Made by a program: the position numbers and the translations under genes
In this document: positions 18,876 through 28,923 of the stretch, in pieces
Layout: every line of letters begins with the position of its first letter
Numbering within the stretch: the stretch's first letter is position 1
DNA from: a bacterium
Lineage (GTDB): Bacteria; Zhuqueibacterota; Zhuqueibacteria; Residuimicrobiales; Residuimicrobiaceae
Direction of reading: 5' to 3'
DNA: 64,000 nucleotides
Assembly (NCBI GenBank): GCA_029554865.1
Contig: JAKPUX010000056.1
Span: 62,001 to 126,000 of the forward strand
The notes under the pieces: generated by a model
Told to the model about the DNA's origin: nothing
The model's input: the letters and a program-made list of their open reading frames with translations, nothing else
Databases searched by the model: none

Positions 18876-20172
18876 AATTGACCTCTTTGATATGAGTGTG
18901 CCTGCCGTTTTTCAGTCCCGACAGGTCGATGATTTTATGGCCGTTGCGCAGATCGCCCAGCACCCTCTCGTGCTCCTGGCCATTATTGCCGATGACGACG
19001 ACTTCGGAACGGGCGAGCAGTTCTTCCATGGAACTGCACATCAGCTTGGCGATATGGGGCACCTCGCGTTCAATGTACTCCTTGTTGGCGCCCATGAGCC
19101 GCGCCATCGAGACATTGCGGTCGTAGATGCGCACCTCGTAGCCCTTGCCCACCAATTCCTCGACCAGGGCCACGACCGGGCTTTCGCGCAGATCGTCGGT
19201 GCCGTGTTTGAAGCTCAACCCGAGCACACCAATGCGCTTGCGGCCGCAGGCCTTGACGAGCCGGAGGGCGTGCTGGAGATGCTCCTCATTGCTCTCGAGC
19301 GCCGAATTGAGCATGGGAATGGCGACGTCATCCTGCCGGGCCCGGTGAGTCAGGGCGCGCAGATCCTTGGGCAGGCAGGAGCCGCCGAAAGCGAACCCCG
19401 GCTTGAGATACAAGGGCGAGATGTTAAGCTTGGTATCCTGGGTGAAGACATTCATGACCACACGGCTGTCGACCTGAAAATTCTTGCACATCCGGCCGAT
19501 CTCGTTGGCAAAGGCCACCTTGACGGCATGAAAGGCGTTGTCCGCATATTTTATCATCGAGGCCTCACCCGGGGCCAGCTGGAAGAGCGGAGCGGGCAGG
19601 CTGGAGTAGAGCGCCGAGAGCAGATCCGCCGACTCCTGATCAAAGACCCCGATCACGGTCTTGGGGGGATGGTAAAAATCATGGACCGAACTCCCCTCGC
19701 GCAGGAATTCGGGATTGAGGGCGAAGCCGAAATCGCTGCCTGCATGCATGCCGCTTGCCGCCTCGAGCGCCGGAATGGCCATCTCTTCGGCTACGCCCGG
19801 CAGGACGGTGCTGCGCAGGACGACCGTGATGCGATGGCCCGCGCTGCGCAGCAGCCGGCCAATATCGGTGCAGACCCGGTTGACGTAATCCAGATGGAGG
19901 CTGCCATTGCCGTTGCTCGGCGTGCCGACGCAGATGAAAACCAGATCGCGGTCCGAAAGATCGGGCGCGGTGGTTGCTCTGAGGCGGCCGGCCTGACGCT
20001 GGGCCAGGATCAGCTCCTCCAGCCCCTCCTCGACGATGGGAGAGAGCCCCTCATTGATCAGACGCACCTTATGGGCGTTGATATCGACGCCGATGACGTC
20101 ATGCCCCATCTCGGCCAGACAGGCTGCCGAGACGCACCCCACATATCCCAAGCCGAAAATGCTGATCTTCAT
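18856..20172 (-). CDS. UDP-glucose/GDP-mannose dehydrogenase family, closest in pattern to GDP-mannose 6-dehydrogenase (AlgD)
   Basis: MKISIFGLGYVGCVSAACLAEMGHDVIGVDIN; SPIVEEGLEELI; catalytic Cys motif FAFGGSCLPKDLRAL. Start set at MKIS. Confidence 0.85.
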   Translation of the reverse strand: MKISIFGLGYVGCVSAACLAEMGHDVIGVDINAHKVRLINEGLSPIVEEGLEELILAQRQAGRLRATTAPDLSDRDLVFICVGTPSNGNGSLHLDYVNRVCTDIGRLLRSAGHRITVVLRSTVLPGVAEEMAIPALEAASGMHAGSDFGFALNPEFLREGSSVHDFYHPPKTVIGVFDQESADLLSALYSSLPAPLFQLAPGEASMIKYADNAFHAVKVAFANEIGRMCKNFQVDSRVVMNVFTQDTKLNISPLYLKPGFAFGGSCLPKDLRALTHRARQDDVAIPMLNSALESNEEHLQHALRLVKACGRKRIGVLGLSFKHGTDDLRESPVVALVEELVGKGYEVRIYDRNVSMARLMGANKEYIEREVPHIAKLMCSSMEELLARSEVVVIGNNGQEHERVLGDLRNGHKIIDLSGLKNGRHTHIKEVNYEGICW

Positions 20173-20201
20173 AGGGAACGGACCTCCAGAAACCACTCCA
20201 A

Positions 20202-21161
20202 TTACACACCAGGCTGCAGCCGTGAACCGTAAAAGCTCCGGCGCAGATGATAGCCATAGATCGCCCTGAGCAGCCGCTGTGAAGCAGCGCAGCCGATTCG
20301 TCGACCGCAGCCCGCCAGGACAGTCAGCGGCCGGACCGACGCCCCGTTGACCAGCAGGGTCTTGAGGCGATAGCGGCGGCGTTCGGCCGGGGTGAGACCC
20401 GCGTCGTAGAGCCCGAATCGCCGGGCCAGCTCCGTGCCCATTTCCGGCTGCAGGGCGTGCCAGCGCGCCACCGCCTCTCCATAGAGCGCGCCCTTGCGCA
20501 GATACTCCTCCAGGCGGAGGGGATGATGATGCACAGCGAGGGTATCGCTGTGGTAGAAAAAACGCATGCCTCTCCTGGCCAGCCGGTAGGCCAGCTCGAG
20601 ATCCTCCGCCGCCGGCAGGCGCTCCTCAAAGCCGTGAATCTCCAGCAGTGCGCTGCGAGGCATCGAGCTGTTGGCCGTGCGGTAGCGGCGGAAGTCGATC
20701 TCGCCCGTGCGGGCATCGCCGGCCGCCAGCCGCAGCTCATGCCAGCGCGCCTGCTTCGGTCCCATCAGCTCGGCGGACATTTCGATCCGGCCCAGATGGC
20801 ATTCAGCGCCCCGGGCGCGGCTGTGCAGCTCAAGATGGCGGCGCAGCAGGGAAGGCGAAGGGATGGTGTCCGCGTCGAGAAAGAGGATGATCTCCCCGCG
20901 GCTGGCCGCCAGGGCGCGGTTGCGCGCTGCCGCCGCGCCCTCTCCCCCGCCCTGCAGCGAGATGAGCGTGAAGGGAGTCTTGCCGGCCTGTTCGCGCAGA
21001 TGGTCCATGGTGCCGTCGCTGCTGCCGTCGTCGACGACAATCACCTCAAAGTGTTCGGGCGCCAGCTCCTGCTTGCAGAGGCCATCGAGCACGCGCCGCA
21101 GCACATCGAGCCGGTCGCGCGCCGGGATGACTACCGAAAGATGCAGCGGTCGGGAGTTCAT
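20202..21161 (-). CDS. Glycosyltransferase family 2
   Basis: MNSRPLHLSVVIPARDRLDVLRRVLDGL; VIVVDDGSSDGT; ILFLDADTIPSPSLL. Confidence 0.85.
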   Translation of the reverse strand: MNSRPLHLSVVIPARDRLDVLRRVLDGLCKQELAPEHFEVIVVDDGSSDGTMDHLREQAGKTPFTLISLQGGGEGAAAARNRALAASRGEIILFLDADTIPSPSLLRRHLELHSRARGAECHLGRIEMSAELMGPKQARWHELRLAAGDARTGEIDFRRYRTANSSMPRSALLEIHGFEERLPAAEDLELAYRLARRGMRFFYHSDTLAVHHHPLRLEEYLRKGALYGEAVARWHALQPEMGTELARRFGLYDAGLTPAERRRYRLKTLLVNGASVRPLTVLAGCGRRIGCAASQRLLRAIYGYHLRRSFYGSRLQPGV

Positions 21162-22612
21162 GCCATCTCCTCCCTGCACTGCGGCCAGGCCGCCCGCCAG
21201 AGCTGACGGAGGTCGCTGCGGTCGATCGCCTGCAGCAGCCACAGGGCCGTGAGATAGACACTGCCGCCGGCGGCGGCGCGCAAAAAGAAATTCATCCCCT
21301 GCGAAAAAAGCAGGGTCAGGGCGAGCAGGGCGGCCGAGGCGAGCAGGGCCAGGGTGCGGCGGTCCGGGCGCAGGGGATAGAGCAGGGTGTGCACCGACCC
21401 GAGCTCGACGACAGCGAAAACCGCCGAGCCCGCCACCATTGCCGCCGCCCCGCCAATTGCCGAGAACCTGGGGATCAGCAGCAGATTGACGATGACCACC
21501 GTCGCTGCGGCCAGAAAATTGGCCATGAGATCACGCCCCTGACGATGATGGCTGACCAGGGTGTAGGCCAGGACCGGAATGACACCGTAGGGCACCACCA
21601 TCCACGCCAGCCAGCGCAGAACCGGTATCGCCGGAGCCATGGCCGGGCCATAGAGAAAAAGAATCACCGGCTCCGCCAGCAGGCTGAGCACCAGGGCCGC
21701 ACCGATGAAGAGCATGAGCAGATAGTGCAGCGCACGGCGCAGCAGCCGGCTGTAAAGCGCGCGATCCCGGCGGGCGAGGCGCGCGGCAACCGGAAAGAGG
21801 GCCTGGCTGAAGGCGACTGCGAAGAGAAGTACATAGCTGATCAGCTTGTAGGCGGCCGAATAGTAGCCCGCTGCTGTCTCCCCCTCAAGCCAGGTGATCA
21901 GCACCACCGTGATCGACCAGAAGAGGGCGTTGAAAAAGGCAATCGAGAGAAAAAGCGGCACCTGCTGCAGCAGATAGGCGGTCATTCCCCGCTCCAGACG
22001 CCAGATGGGCCGGGCCACCCTGCTGCCGGCGAGATGATAAAGCAGCACTGCGGCGGCCACCTTGCTCAGGGCCAGAGCCGCGACAACGGCCATGATGCCC
22101 CTGCCGGCAAGAAGCAGGCCGAGACCGAGAAGTATGAGGATGGCGTTTTCCGCCAGCGTGCCCATGCTGATGAACTGCATCTTTTCGGCGGCCGTGAGCA
22201 TGGCGCGGCTCCAGTAGGCGAGACAGGTAAAGGGCAGCAGGAACGCCAGGAGGATGACAATGCGCAGGGTCCCGGGATCGGGGCGGATCAGCCACGCCGC
22301 ACCAGCCATCAGCACTCCTCCCGCCGCCGAGCTCGCCAGCCCGATGATCAACATGTGGCCGAAATAGGCGGCCGCCGTGGCGGGATTCTGCGCCGCATCC
22401 CGCGTCAGCACCGAGGAGAGACCGAGGCTGGAGACCAGCTCGAAAAAGCCCATCAAGGCGAGGGCGAAAGAGATCGCCCCGAAAGTGCCGGCGCCGAGAT
22501 AGCGGGCGAGCAGGATCCAGAACAGCGCGGAGCCGAGCCGGGCGACGACATCCGCCAGCGAGCGCCAGACCGTATTTTTAATCAGGGTTTGCAGCATCCG
22601 CCGTCTCTTCAA
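21158..22612 (-). CDS. Wzx-like polysaccharide flippase (MOP superfamily)
   Basis: NTVWRSLADVVARLGSALFWILLARYLGAGTFGAISFALALMGFFELVSSLGLSSVLTRDAA; about 12 TM segments. Confidence 0.85.
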   Translation of the reverse strand: MKRRRMLQTLIKNTVWRSLADVVARLGSALFWILLARYLGAGTFGAISFALALMGFFELVSSLGLSSVLTRDAAQNPATAAAYFGHMLIIGLASSAAGGVLMAGAAWLIRPDPGTLRIVILLAFLLPFTCLAYWSRAMLTAAEKMQFISMGTLAENAILILLGLGLLLAGRGIMAVVAALALSKVAAAVLLYHLAGSRVARPIWRLERGMTAYLLQQVPLFLSIAFFNALFWSITVVLITWLEGETAAGYYSAAYKLISYVLLFAVAFSQALFPVAARLARRDRALYSRLLRRALHYLLMLFIGAALVLSLLAEPVILFLYGPAMAPAIPVLRWLAWMVVPYGVIPVLAYTLVSHHRQGRDLMANFLAAATVVIVNLLLIPRFSAIGGAAAMVAGSAVFAVVELGSVHTLLYPLRPDRRTLALLASAALLALTLLFSQGMNFFLRAAAGGSVYLTALWLLQAIDRSDLRQLWRAAWPQCREEMA

Positions 22613-23429
22613 CAGTGATTCCGCCGGATTTCCCGGCGACGATCAGCAAGCCATTGCCATCTCGATTGACGCTGAAATAGTCGATGGCCATGAGCAAAAG
22701 CACAAAGGGGTGCACCAGCACCAGATAAAAGGGGAACAAGACGAGAAACAGGGAACTGAACTGCACCGCCGTGACCAGATCATAGGCCAGCCGCCCGCAG
22801 GGGCCATAGCTGAGCTCACGCCGGGTCACCTCGAATCCGCACTGCCCCAGCCGCGAGGCAAGCAGTTCCGGGGTATAATAGCGGACATGGCCGTGGGGAA
22901 GCTCGCCGCCCGCAGCCCTGGTCATCGCCGCGATTCTGCGTTCGAGGGATTTCAGCACCCGCCGCTCGGAAAGGGGCACATAGATGAGCAGGGACCCCCG
23001 CTCGCGCAGCAGGGCGTGGAAACGCTGCAGCAGGGCGAGATCATCGGGGATGTGCTCGAGCACGCTGCAGCAAAGAATGAGATCCACCGCTCCGCCCAGA
23101 TCATCCCGGGTGATGTCGCCGGCGCGGACCTGCACCCGCTCCAGACCGAGACGCTGAAAAAAATCCGCCAGGTCCGCGGCCTGCTCCGCATCCTGCTCGA
23201 CCGCCTCGATGCGCAGGGCGGGTGCACGCCGGGCGAGGGCATAGGTGTGTTGGCCCATGCCGCACCCCGCATCGAGGGCGCTGGACATGTCCCCCCGGGC
23301 GGCGAGCAGACGGCGCATCGCCCTGGCGATGTACCATTCGCGCAGGGTGGTGAGGTGTATAAGGGCGTATCCCGCCCGGCGCCGCCAGAGGCTGCGGCCG
23401 ATCAGGCGTGAGATCTGCTTGGAATTCAT
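22578..23429 (-). CDS. Class I SAM-dependent methyltransferase
   Basis: SALDAGCGMGQHTYALARR motif I; DLILCCSVLEHIPDDLALLQRFHALLRERGSLLI. Confidence 0.85.
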   Translation of the reverse strand: MNSKQISRLIGRSLWRRRAGYALIHLTTLREWYIARAMRRLLAARGDMSSALDAGCGMGQHTYALARRAPALRIEAVEQDAEQAADLADFFQRLGLERVQVRAGDITRDDLGGAVDLILCCSVLEHIPDDLALLQRFHALLRERGSLLIYVPLSERRVLKSLERRIAAMTRAAGGELPHGHVRYYTPELLASRLGQCGFEVTRRELSYGPCGRLAYDLVTAVQFSSLFLVLFPFYLVLVHPFVLLLMAIDYFSVNRDGNGLLIVAGKSGGITVEETADAANPD

Positions 23430-23430
23430 C

Positions 23431-24930
23431 TCAGCTTTTCTTCCCGGCAAGTTCGACGGCCTGATCCCGCCAGCTCCTGTCCAGATGGATCAGGGCTTCG
23501 GTGATGGCCGCGATGGTCCAGAAAAGGTACATCAGGGTCAGACTTGATTTATAGCCGTCGGCCAGGCTGGCGAGCAGAAAGCAGACGACACTGACAAAGA
23601 GCCCGACCGCGATCTCGCGGAAAAATTTCACCCGGCACTTCATCGCCGTCATTGTGCGCACCAGCAGGGCCGCGAGCAGCCAGAGAAAGGCTGCAAAGCC
23701 AATAAGGCCGATTTCAGCGAGGATGAGCAGATAATTATTGTGCACCACTGCGACCTTGGTGAAGGGGTCTTCAATGCGCCAGTATTCCCGGATATAACTG
23801 TCATAGTTATTCACCCCCACACCAAGCACCGGATGATCGTTGATGATCTCCAGCGCGACGCGTGCTGTGGTCAGACGCGATTTGGCCGAACCGTGGTCGT
23901 CGCCGGTCAGCCGGTTGTAAACGGTCTCTCCGTAAAAGAATGCCAGACCGGCGACGAGCAGCAGCGCCATCCCGATCCGCTTCAGGGTGCGCAGGGTGAC
24001 CAGATTTCTCATCAGTATAAAAACCATCCCCGCCATCATGGCGACCAGAAAAGCCCCCCAGACGCTGCGCGACTGGGTGAGGATCAGGGCGACCAGGCCG
24101 CCCATGGCGGCGAGCAGGGAGAGCAGAAACATCTTGCGCTCCCGGGTGGTAAGCATCAGGATCGAGGCGATGGGCAGGATGAAACCGAGATAGCGGGCGA
24201 AGCCATTGACGTTTCCTACCGTACCGCCGGGACGCAGAACCATTCGCGCTTCCCGCTTGTAGGCGACAAAATTGCTCAACTCCTCAGTGCCGACCAGCCC
24301 CAGGGCCGATCCGCTGTAGTACTGTGCCACCATGACCCCCGACTCCATCACCAGACCGAAGAGCAAGGCCGTGACCACCAGCCCCACATCCCGGTTGTCG
24401 CGGATGTTATTGGCCAGATAGAGAAAAAAGATCAACATCTTGCCATACATGGCGATGTCGAAGAGGCTCAGGGTGATATTGCGCGCCGCAAGTATGGAAA
24501 AACTGCTCATGATGATCAGCGCCAGGGTCGGCAGGGTGATCGCCGGAAACCACTGGATGCGCTCACGGTTGCGTTCGTGCACCGCCGTCACCAGCCACTG
24601 CACCAGCAGGATGAAGAGAAGGATCTCTGTCGTCCCGATGGCGATGCCGCTGTGGCCGGAGATGCTGCGCTGGTAGAAAAACTTGTAGTCCAGGCCGAGG
24701 GGGATCAGAAAGAGCATCCACCACATCACAAACCGGCGGAAATCCGGGACGATGGCGAGCACGAAGGGCATGAGCAGGCCGATGAAAGCGTACATCGACC
24801 AGCCCGCGCGCAGGCCCCAGATGAACCAGGCGGCGCTGGAGACACCCACCGCGATGGCCGCCAGGATGAGCAGATTGATGATCTGCCGTAAGATGGATCG
24901 TTCTTCATTATTCACGCTGTAGGAATTCAT
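23431..24930 (-). CDS. O-antigen ligase/polymerase-like (Wzy/WaaL family) membrane protein
   Basis: ILTQSRSVWGAFLVAMMAGMVFIL and ILGVGVNNYDSYIREYWRIEDPFTKVAVVHNNYLLILAEIGLIGF. Confidence 0.85.
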   Translation of the reverse strand: MNSYSVNNEERSILRQIINLLILAAIAVGVSSAAWFIWGLRAGWSMYAFIGLLMPFVLAIVPDFRRFVMWWMLFLIPLGLDYKFFYQRSISGHSGIAIGTTEILLFILLVQWLVTAVHERNRERIQWFPAITLPTLALIIMSSFSILAARNITLSLFDIAMYGKMLIFFLYLANNIRDNRDVGLVVTALLFGLVMESGVMVAQYYSGSALGLVGTEELSNFVAYKREARMVLRPGGTVGNVNGFARYLGFILPIASILMLTTRERKMFLLSLLAAMGGLVALILTQSRSVWGAFLVAMMAGMVFILMRNLVTLRTLKRIGMALLLVAGLAFFYGETVYNRLTGDDHGSAKSRLTTARVALEIINDHPVLGVGVNNYDSYIREYWRIEDPFTKVAVVHNNYLLILAEIGLIGFAAFLWLLAALLVRTMTAMKCRVKFFREIAVGLFVSVVCFLLASLADGYKSSLTLMYLFWTIAAITEALIHLDRSWRDQAVELAGKKS

Positions 24931-24969
24931 ACCCGTACTGCACCTTTTTGATTATGCCCGCTCCAGGCC

Positions 24970-25944
24970 CTAGACGAGACGGTTATAAAAACCGTCCGGG
25001 ATGGTGATCTTTTGCCGGTTCAGGGCGACCCCGAGCAGGTTGGCCTGGGCGACCGACAGCTTGCGCTTTGCATTCTGGGCCACCTCCCAGCGGGTTTGTC
25101 CGGCGCGCACGACCAGGATCACCCCATCGGAGAGGGCTGAAAGGGAGAGTGCGTCGACATAATTGAGCACAGCGGGGGCATCGATGATGACGTAGCGGAA
25201 CTCCTCCCGCCAGCTCTTGACCAGTTCGCGCAGTTCCTCGGAGCCGACGATGTCGGCCGGCTTGCCCTTGGCCGCCCCTGCGGTGATGATGTGCAGGTCG
25301 CCCTGGCTGAGACACCGGGTCAGCTTGCGCCAGTCCCGCTTCTCTTCGATGATCTCCGCCAGCCCCTCATCCTGTTCGATCCCGAAAAAGCGGTGGAGGG
25401 CGGGATTATAGAGATTGGCGTCGACCAGGAGGACGCCGCCCTTTTTGATCGCCTGAATCAGGGCCTCGGCCGCCTCTTTCTGGATATAGTCGGTGAACCG
25501 GGATTGAAAAATCTCCTCGCCGGCCCGCTGCTCCTGCACGGCATCTTCAGACGTGCTCGCGGATTCCGCCGGAGCGTCCTGCTCCGGTGCATCCGCCAGG
25601 GCAAGCTCCGAACCGGCGATAAAGTCGCTCCCGGCCGCCTCAGCCTGCACCCTTTCGGCCAGCCCCTTCTCCATACCGCCGGAGAGCAGAAAGGCGAGCA
25701 GGGTGGCGATGGTCGAAGAGCCCTCGCCCGAGATCGAGCTGGCGATGGTGAGAACGCGCATCTGGCTGCGCTGTCCGGCGATGCGGATGTATTCGCGCAG
25801 ATCGTAAAAATCGGAGAGGATCTCCTCCGGCAGGCTGCAGGGCAGGATGCCGGTTTGGCCGGACTCTTCCCCGGCCGGCCAGGGCGGAGCGGCTATGCCC
25901 TCTTTGGCGTCAATTTTTTCCAGTTCATCGAAAATAGCACTCAT
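24970..25944 (-). CDS. BY-kinase/CpsD-like P-loop protein with degenerate Walker A and acidic insertion
   Basis: LTIASSISGEGSSTIATLLAFLL (Lys replaced by Ser); GGVLLVDANLYNPALHRFFG (Walker A'); EFRYVIIDAPAVLNYVDA (Walker B). Confidence 0.75.
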   Translation of the reverse strand: MSAIFDELEKIDAKEGIAAPPWPAGEESGQTGILPCSLPEEILSDFYDLREYIRIAGQRSQMRVLTIASSISGEGSSTIATLLAFLLSGGMEKGLAERVQAEAAGSDFIAGSELALADAPEQDAPAESASTSEDAVQEQRAGEEIFQSRFTDYIQKEAAEALIQAIKKGGVLLVDANLYNPALHRFFGIEQDEGLAEIIEEKRDWRKLTRCLSQGDLHIITAGAAKGKPADIVGSEELRELVKSWREEFRYVIIDAPAVLNYVDALSLSALSDGVILVVRAGQTRWEVAQNAKRKLSVAQANLLGVALNRQKITIPDGFYNRLV

Positions 25945-25983
25945 GGGAACACCTCATCGTTTTCGGAAAAAATTAATAATTTA

Positions 25984-27081
25984 CTAAAAAATCGAAAGTT
26001 CACCCAGGTCGAGGCCGTCAAACCCCGCGGCGAATTCCAGTTCCACCGCCGGCTCGACGCGGGGGCGCCGCCGGGCAGGCAGCGGTTCGCTCTGTTCATC
26101 AGCTGGGGCAGCGGCCTCACCGGTAGCAGGGGCGGAACAGATTTCCGCGGCGCGCTCAATAATCTCGGCTGCGGCAGCTGCGCTGCCGGCGGGAGGCACC
26201 CAGCTCTCCCCTTCCGGTGCGGCATTCTCGCTCTTTTCCGCCTGGCCGGGGTCGCCAGCCGGCCCCGCCTCGGCCGTCATCACCTTGTCTTCCTGCACCA
26301 GATCGAGGATCAGGGCTGCGTCGATCTGCCTGACCTTCTGTGCGGCCGCCGCCATCAGTGCATTGTCACACACCTGATTGATCAGGCGGGGGATGCCGTC
26401 GCTGACCTCGAAGATGACCTGTAGGGCTGCCTCGGTAAAGATCTCCTGCTTGCGCGCCCCTGCCACCTTGAGCCGATGCCGGATATAGGCCGAGGTATCG
26501 GCCTCATTGAGCCGGTGCAGGGTCGCCTTCAGGCTGATGCGCTGCTTGAGCTGCACCAGGGCCGGATCGTTGAGATAGCGGTCGAGCTGGGGCTGCCCGC
26601 TGAGGATGACCTGCAGCAGCTTCTGGCTTGCGGTCTCCAGGTTGGAGAGCTGGCGGATCTCCTCGAGCACCTCGGGTTTGAGGTTCTGGGCCTCGTCAAT
26701 GATCAGGATCGAAAAGCGCCCCTGCTGGTATTCGCGGATCAGAAAGGTGTAGAGCTCGATGAGCAGGTCGCCGAGGTCCTCCCCCTTGGGCGTGAAGCCG
26801 AAATCGCGGCAGATATAGCGGAGCAGCTCGCGCGAGTTCATCGTGGTATTGAAAACCCAGGCGAACTGCACCCTGTCGTTAAAACCCTTGAGGAGGGTGC
26901 GGATGAGCATACTCTTGCCGAGGCCGGGCTCGCCGATGATGGCATTGATGCCGCGCCGGCTGGCGACCGAGGTCATGATGCGGTCGAGCGCCTCCTGATG
27001 CACCGCGCTCTTGTAGAGAAAACGCGGATCCGGGGTGGTGGCAAAGGGCTCTTCGCGCAGATGGAAATGTTTTAGGTACAT
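25984..27081 (-). CDS. ExeA/GspA-like AAA ATPase, similar to ATPases of exosortase-linked EPS loci
   Basis: YLKHFHLREEPFATTPDPRFLYKSAVHQEAL; Walker A IIGEPGLGKSMLIRTLL; Walker B ILIIDEAQNL; VILSGQPQLDRYLNDPALVQLKQRI. Confidence 0.85.
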   Translation of the reverse strand: MYLKHFHLREEPFATTPDPRFLYKSAVHQEALDRIMTSVASRRGINAIIGEPGLGKSMLIRTLLKGFNDRVQFAWVFNTTMNSRELLRYICRDFGFTPKGEDLGDLLIELYTFLIREYQQGRFSILIIDEAQNLKPEVLEEIRQLSNLETASQKLLQVILSGQPQLDRYLNDPALVQLKQRISLKATLHRLNEADTSAYIRHRLKVAGARKQEIFTEAALQVIFEVSDGIPRLINQVCDNALMAAAAQKVRQIDAALILDLVQEDKVMTAEAGPAGDPGQAEKSENAAPEGESWVPPAGSAAAAAEIIERAAEICSAPATGEAAAPADEQSEPLPARRRPRVEPAVELEFAAGFDGLDLGELSIF

Positions 27082-27105
27082 GGTTTCCTCGTCAGATCTT
27101 CGGGA

Positions 27106-27351
27106 TCAATCGTGGTGTTTGGATGCTAGTTCACTCTTCTTGCCGGCCAGGGCGGCTGGCTTTTCGGCGCCGAACAACTCATCAACCGGGACGCCAAAAA
27201 TCTCCGCCGCTTTGCGCTTGAACTCCAGAGTGGCCTCGACGCGATTGTTCTCCACCATGGAGAGATAGGTCGCGCTGCATCCGAGCAGGAAGGCCAGCTC
27301 ATACTGCTTGAGTTCCGCTTCCCAGCGTTTGATTTTCAACATATTTTTCAT
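27106..27351 (-). CDS. Small XRE-family HTH protein
   Basis: RWEAELKQYELAFLLGCSATYLSMVENNRVEATLEFKRKAAEIFGVPVDELF. Confidence 0.8.
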   Translation of the reverse strand: MKNMLKIKRWEAELKQYELAFLLGCSATYLSMVENNRVEATLEFKRKAAEIFGVPVDELFGAEKPAALAGKKSELASKHHD

Positions 27352-27431
27352 TTCCTGATCTCCATTATCTTGGTCAACAGCTTCCGTTGCTTCGCCATCC
27401 AGCGTTCATCTTGCTGTTTTGACACCGCTGT

Positions 27432-28892
27432 CTACTCTTCGGCGCCCGCTTCATCACCGGGACGCGATGGATTTTGCTTGCCCATCGGGGTCTTGAAATC
27501 ACCGATCGTGGCGAGAATCGGCAGCCCCAGGCAATTATGGACATCATCGGCACTGTTGACCGAGTGGTCGAAATACTCCATGAAAAAGGCCACACCCAGG
27601 GCGACCACGAGCCCGAGCAGCAGGCCGAGGGCGATCCAGAGGGGACGGTTGGGGCTGACCGGACGCTGCGGCACCGCGGCCGCTTCAAGCACCTTCACCT
27701 GCACCAGGTACTCCTGGCGGTTGGCGGCCAGTCTGGCCTGCTCGCGCTGACGGAGCAGCATCGAATAGACCGACTTGAGATCATCGATGCCGATAGTCAG
27801 CCGGCCGAGATCGTACTCCTTGCGCGAGAGATCGGTGACGTTGTAGGCGACCTGCGCCATGCTGCCGGCCAGGGCCCGCTCCTCCGCCTGTTTGGCCTTG
27901 ATGTCGATCTCCTCGCCCTGGATCAGTTCCTTGACCGCCTGATCGATCTTTTTCTTGTTCTCATCGATCTGGGCCAGGACCGAAGCCAGCTCGGGATGGT
28001 TGGAGGTGTATTTCTGCTCAAGACTGCTCTTCCTGATCTCGAGGCCGAGCAGGCTCTTGCTCAATTCGTTGACGTAGAGGTAGCGTCCGCCCGCGTTGCC
28101 GCTCTCGGTGTTGGGAATGACGATCTCGCCGCCGCCGGTGAGCTGTTCGCGGATCACCTTGAGTCTGGCCTCTTTGGAGAGACGCTCGGTGCGCACCTCG
28201 GTCAGCCGCTTGTCGTAATCGGCGAGGGTTTCGAACAGGATCGAGGACTGATGGTCGACGGAGAGCACCCTCTCGCGCGCCTTGTACTCCATCCCCTTCT
28301 TCTCCAGCTCGTCGATCTGGGCGCTGACCTGCTGGATCTGCTTGTCAAAGTATTCACTTTCGCGCTCATCACGCTCCAGCGCAGGCCGCTGCTTGATATA
28401 TTGTTCGACCACCTGGCTGACGATGCTGGCAGCGAGGGCGGGATTGCGGCTTTCATAGCTCACCCGCAGAACGTTGGAGTCCTTTTCACGCTCGACCTCG
28501 AGGTCGGTGCCCAGCAGTTCAATGGCGCGATCGCGGTCAGAGGGGGTGGGCTCTGCGGCCGAACCCTTCCTGCGGTCCAGCCCCAGTGCCGCCACCACCG
28601 GCTCGAGAATGCTGCGCATGCGCATGATGATGGGCTCGGAGCTGAGGCGCTCGTAGTAGGATTTGTCATGAATCTGGATGAGGCTCAGCAGATGCTCTTT
28701 TTCAATGTCGAGCTGATAATTGATCATCAGCCGGGCGTTGGCGCGATAGGTCGGCGGCACCAGAAACGCCGCGATGGTGATCACCCCGACGATGGCGAGA
28801 AAGAGGAACAGAACGACTCGCCCTCGTTTTTGCAGTACGCCCATGAAACTTTGCGGCGACATGGGGCTGTCATACTTGCTGTACTGAATCAT
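27432..28892 (-). CDS. Wzz/GNVR-type polysaccharide chain-length determinant
   Basis: N-terminal TM VVLFLFLAIVGVITIAAFLVPPTYRANARLMI; coiled coil; C-terminal PQRPVSPNRPLWIALGLLLGLVVALGVAFFMEYFDHSV. Confidence 0.9.
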   Translation of the reverse strand: MIQYSKYDSPMSPQSFMGVLQKRGRVVLFLFLAIVGVITIAAFLVPPTYRANARLMINYQLDIEKEHLLSLIQIHDKSYYERLSSEPIIMRMRSILEPVVAALGLDRRKGSAAEPTPSDRDRAIELLGTDLEVEREKDSNVLRVSYESRNPALAASIVSQVVEQYIKQRPALERDERESEYFDKQIQQVSAQIDELEKKGMEYKARERVLSVDHQSSILFETLADYDKRLTEVRTERLSKEARLKVIREQLTGGGEIVIPNTESGNAGGRYLYVNELSKSLLGLEIRKSSLEQKYTSNHPELASVLAQIDENKKKIDQAVKELIQGEEIDIKAKQAEERALAGSMAQVAYNVTDLSRKEYDLGRLTIGIDDLKSVYSMLLRQREQARLAANRQEYLVQVKVLEAAAVPQRPVSPNRPLWIALGLLLGLVVALGVAFFMEYFDHSVNSADDVHNCLGLPILATIGDFKTPMGKQNPSRPGDEAGAEE

Positions 28893-28923
28893 GGTACTCT
28901 CCTCGTGCTTGCTGAATGATGGC

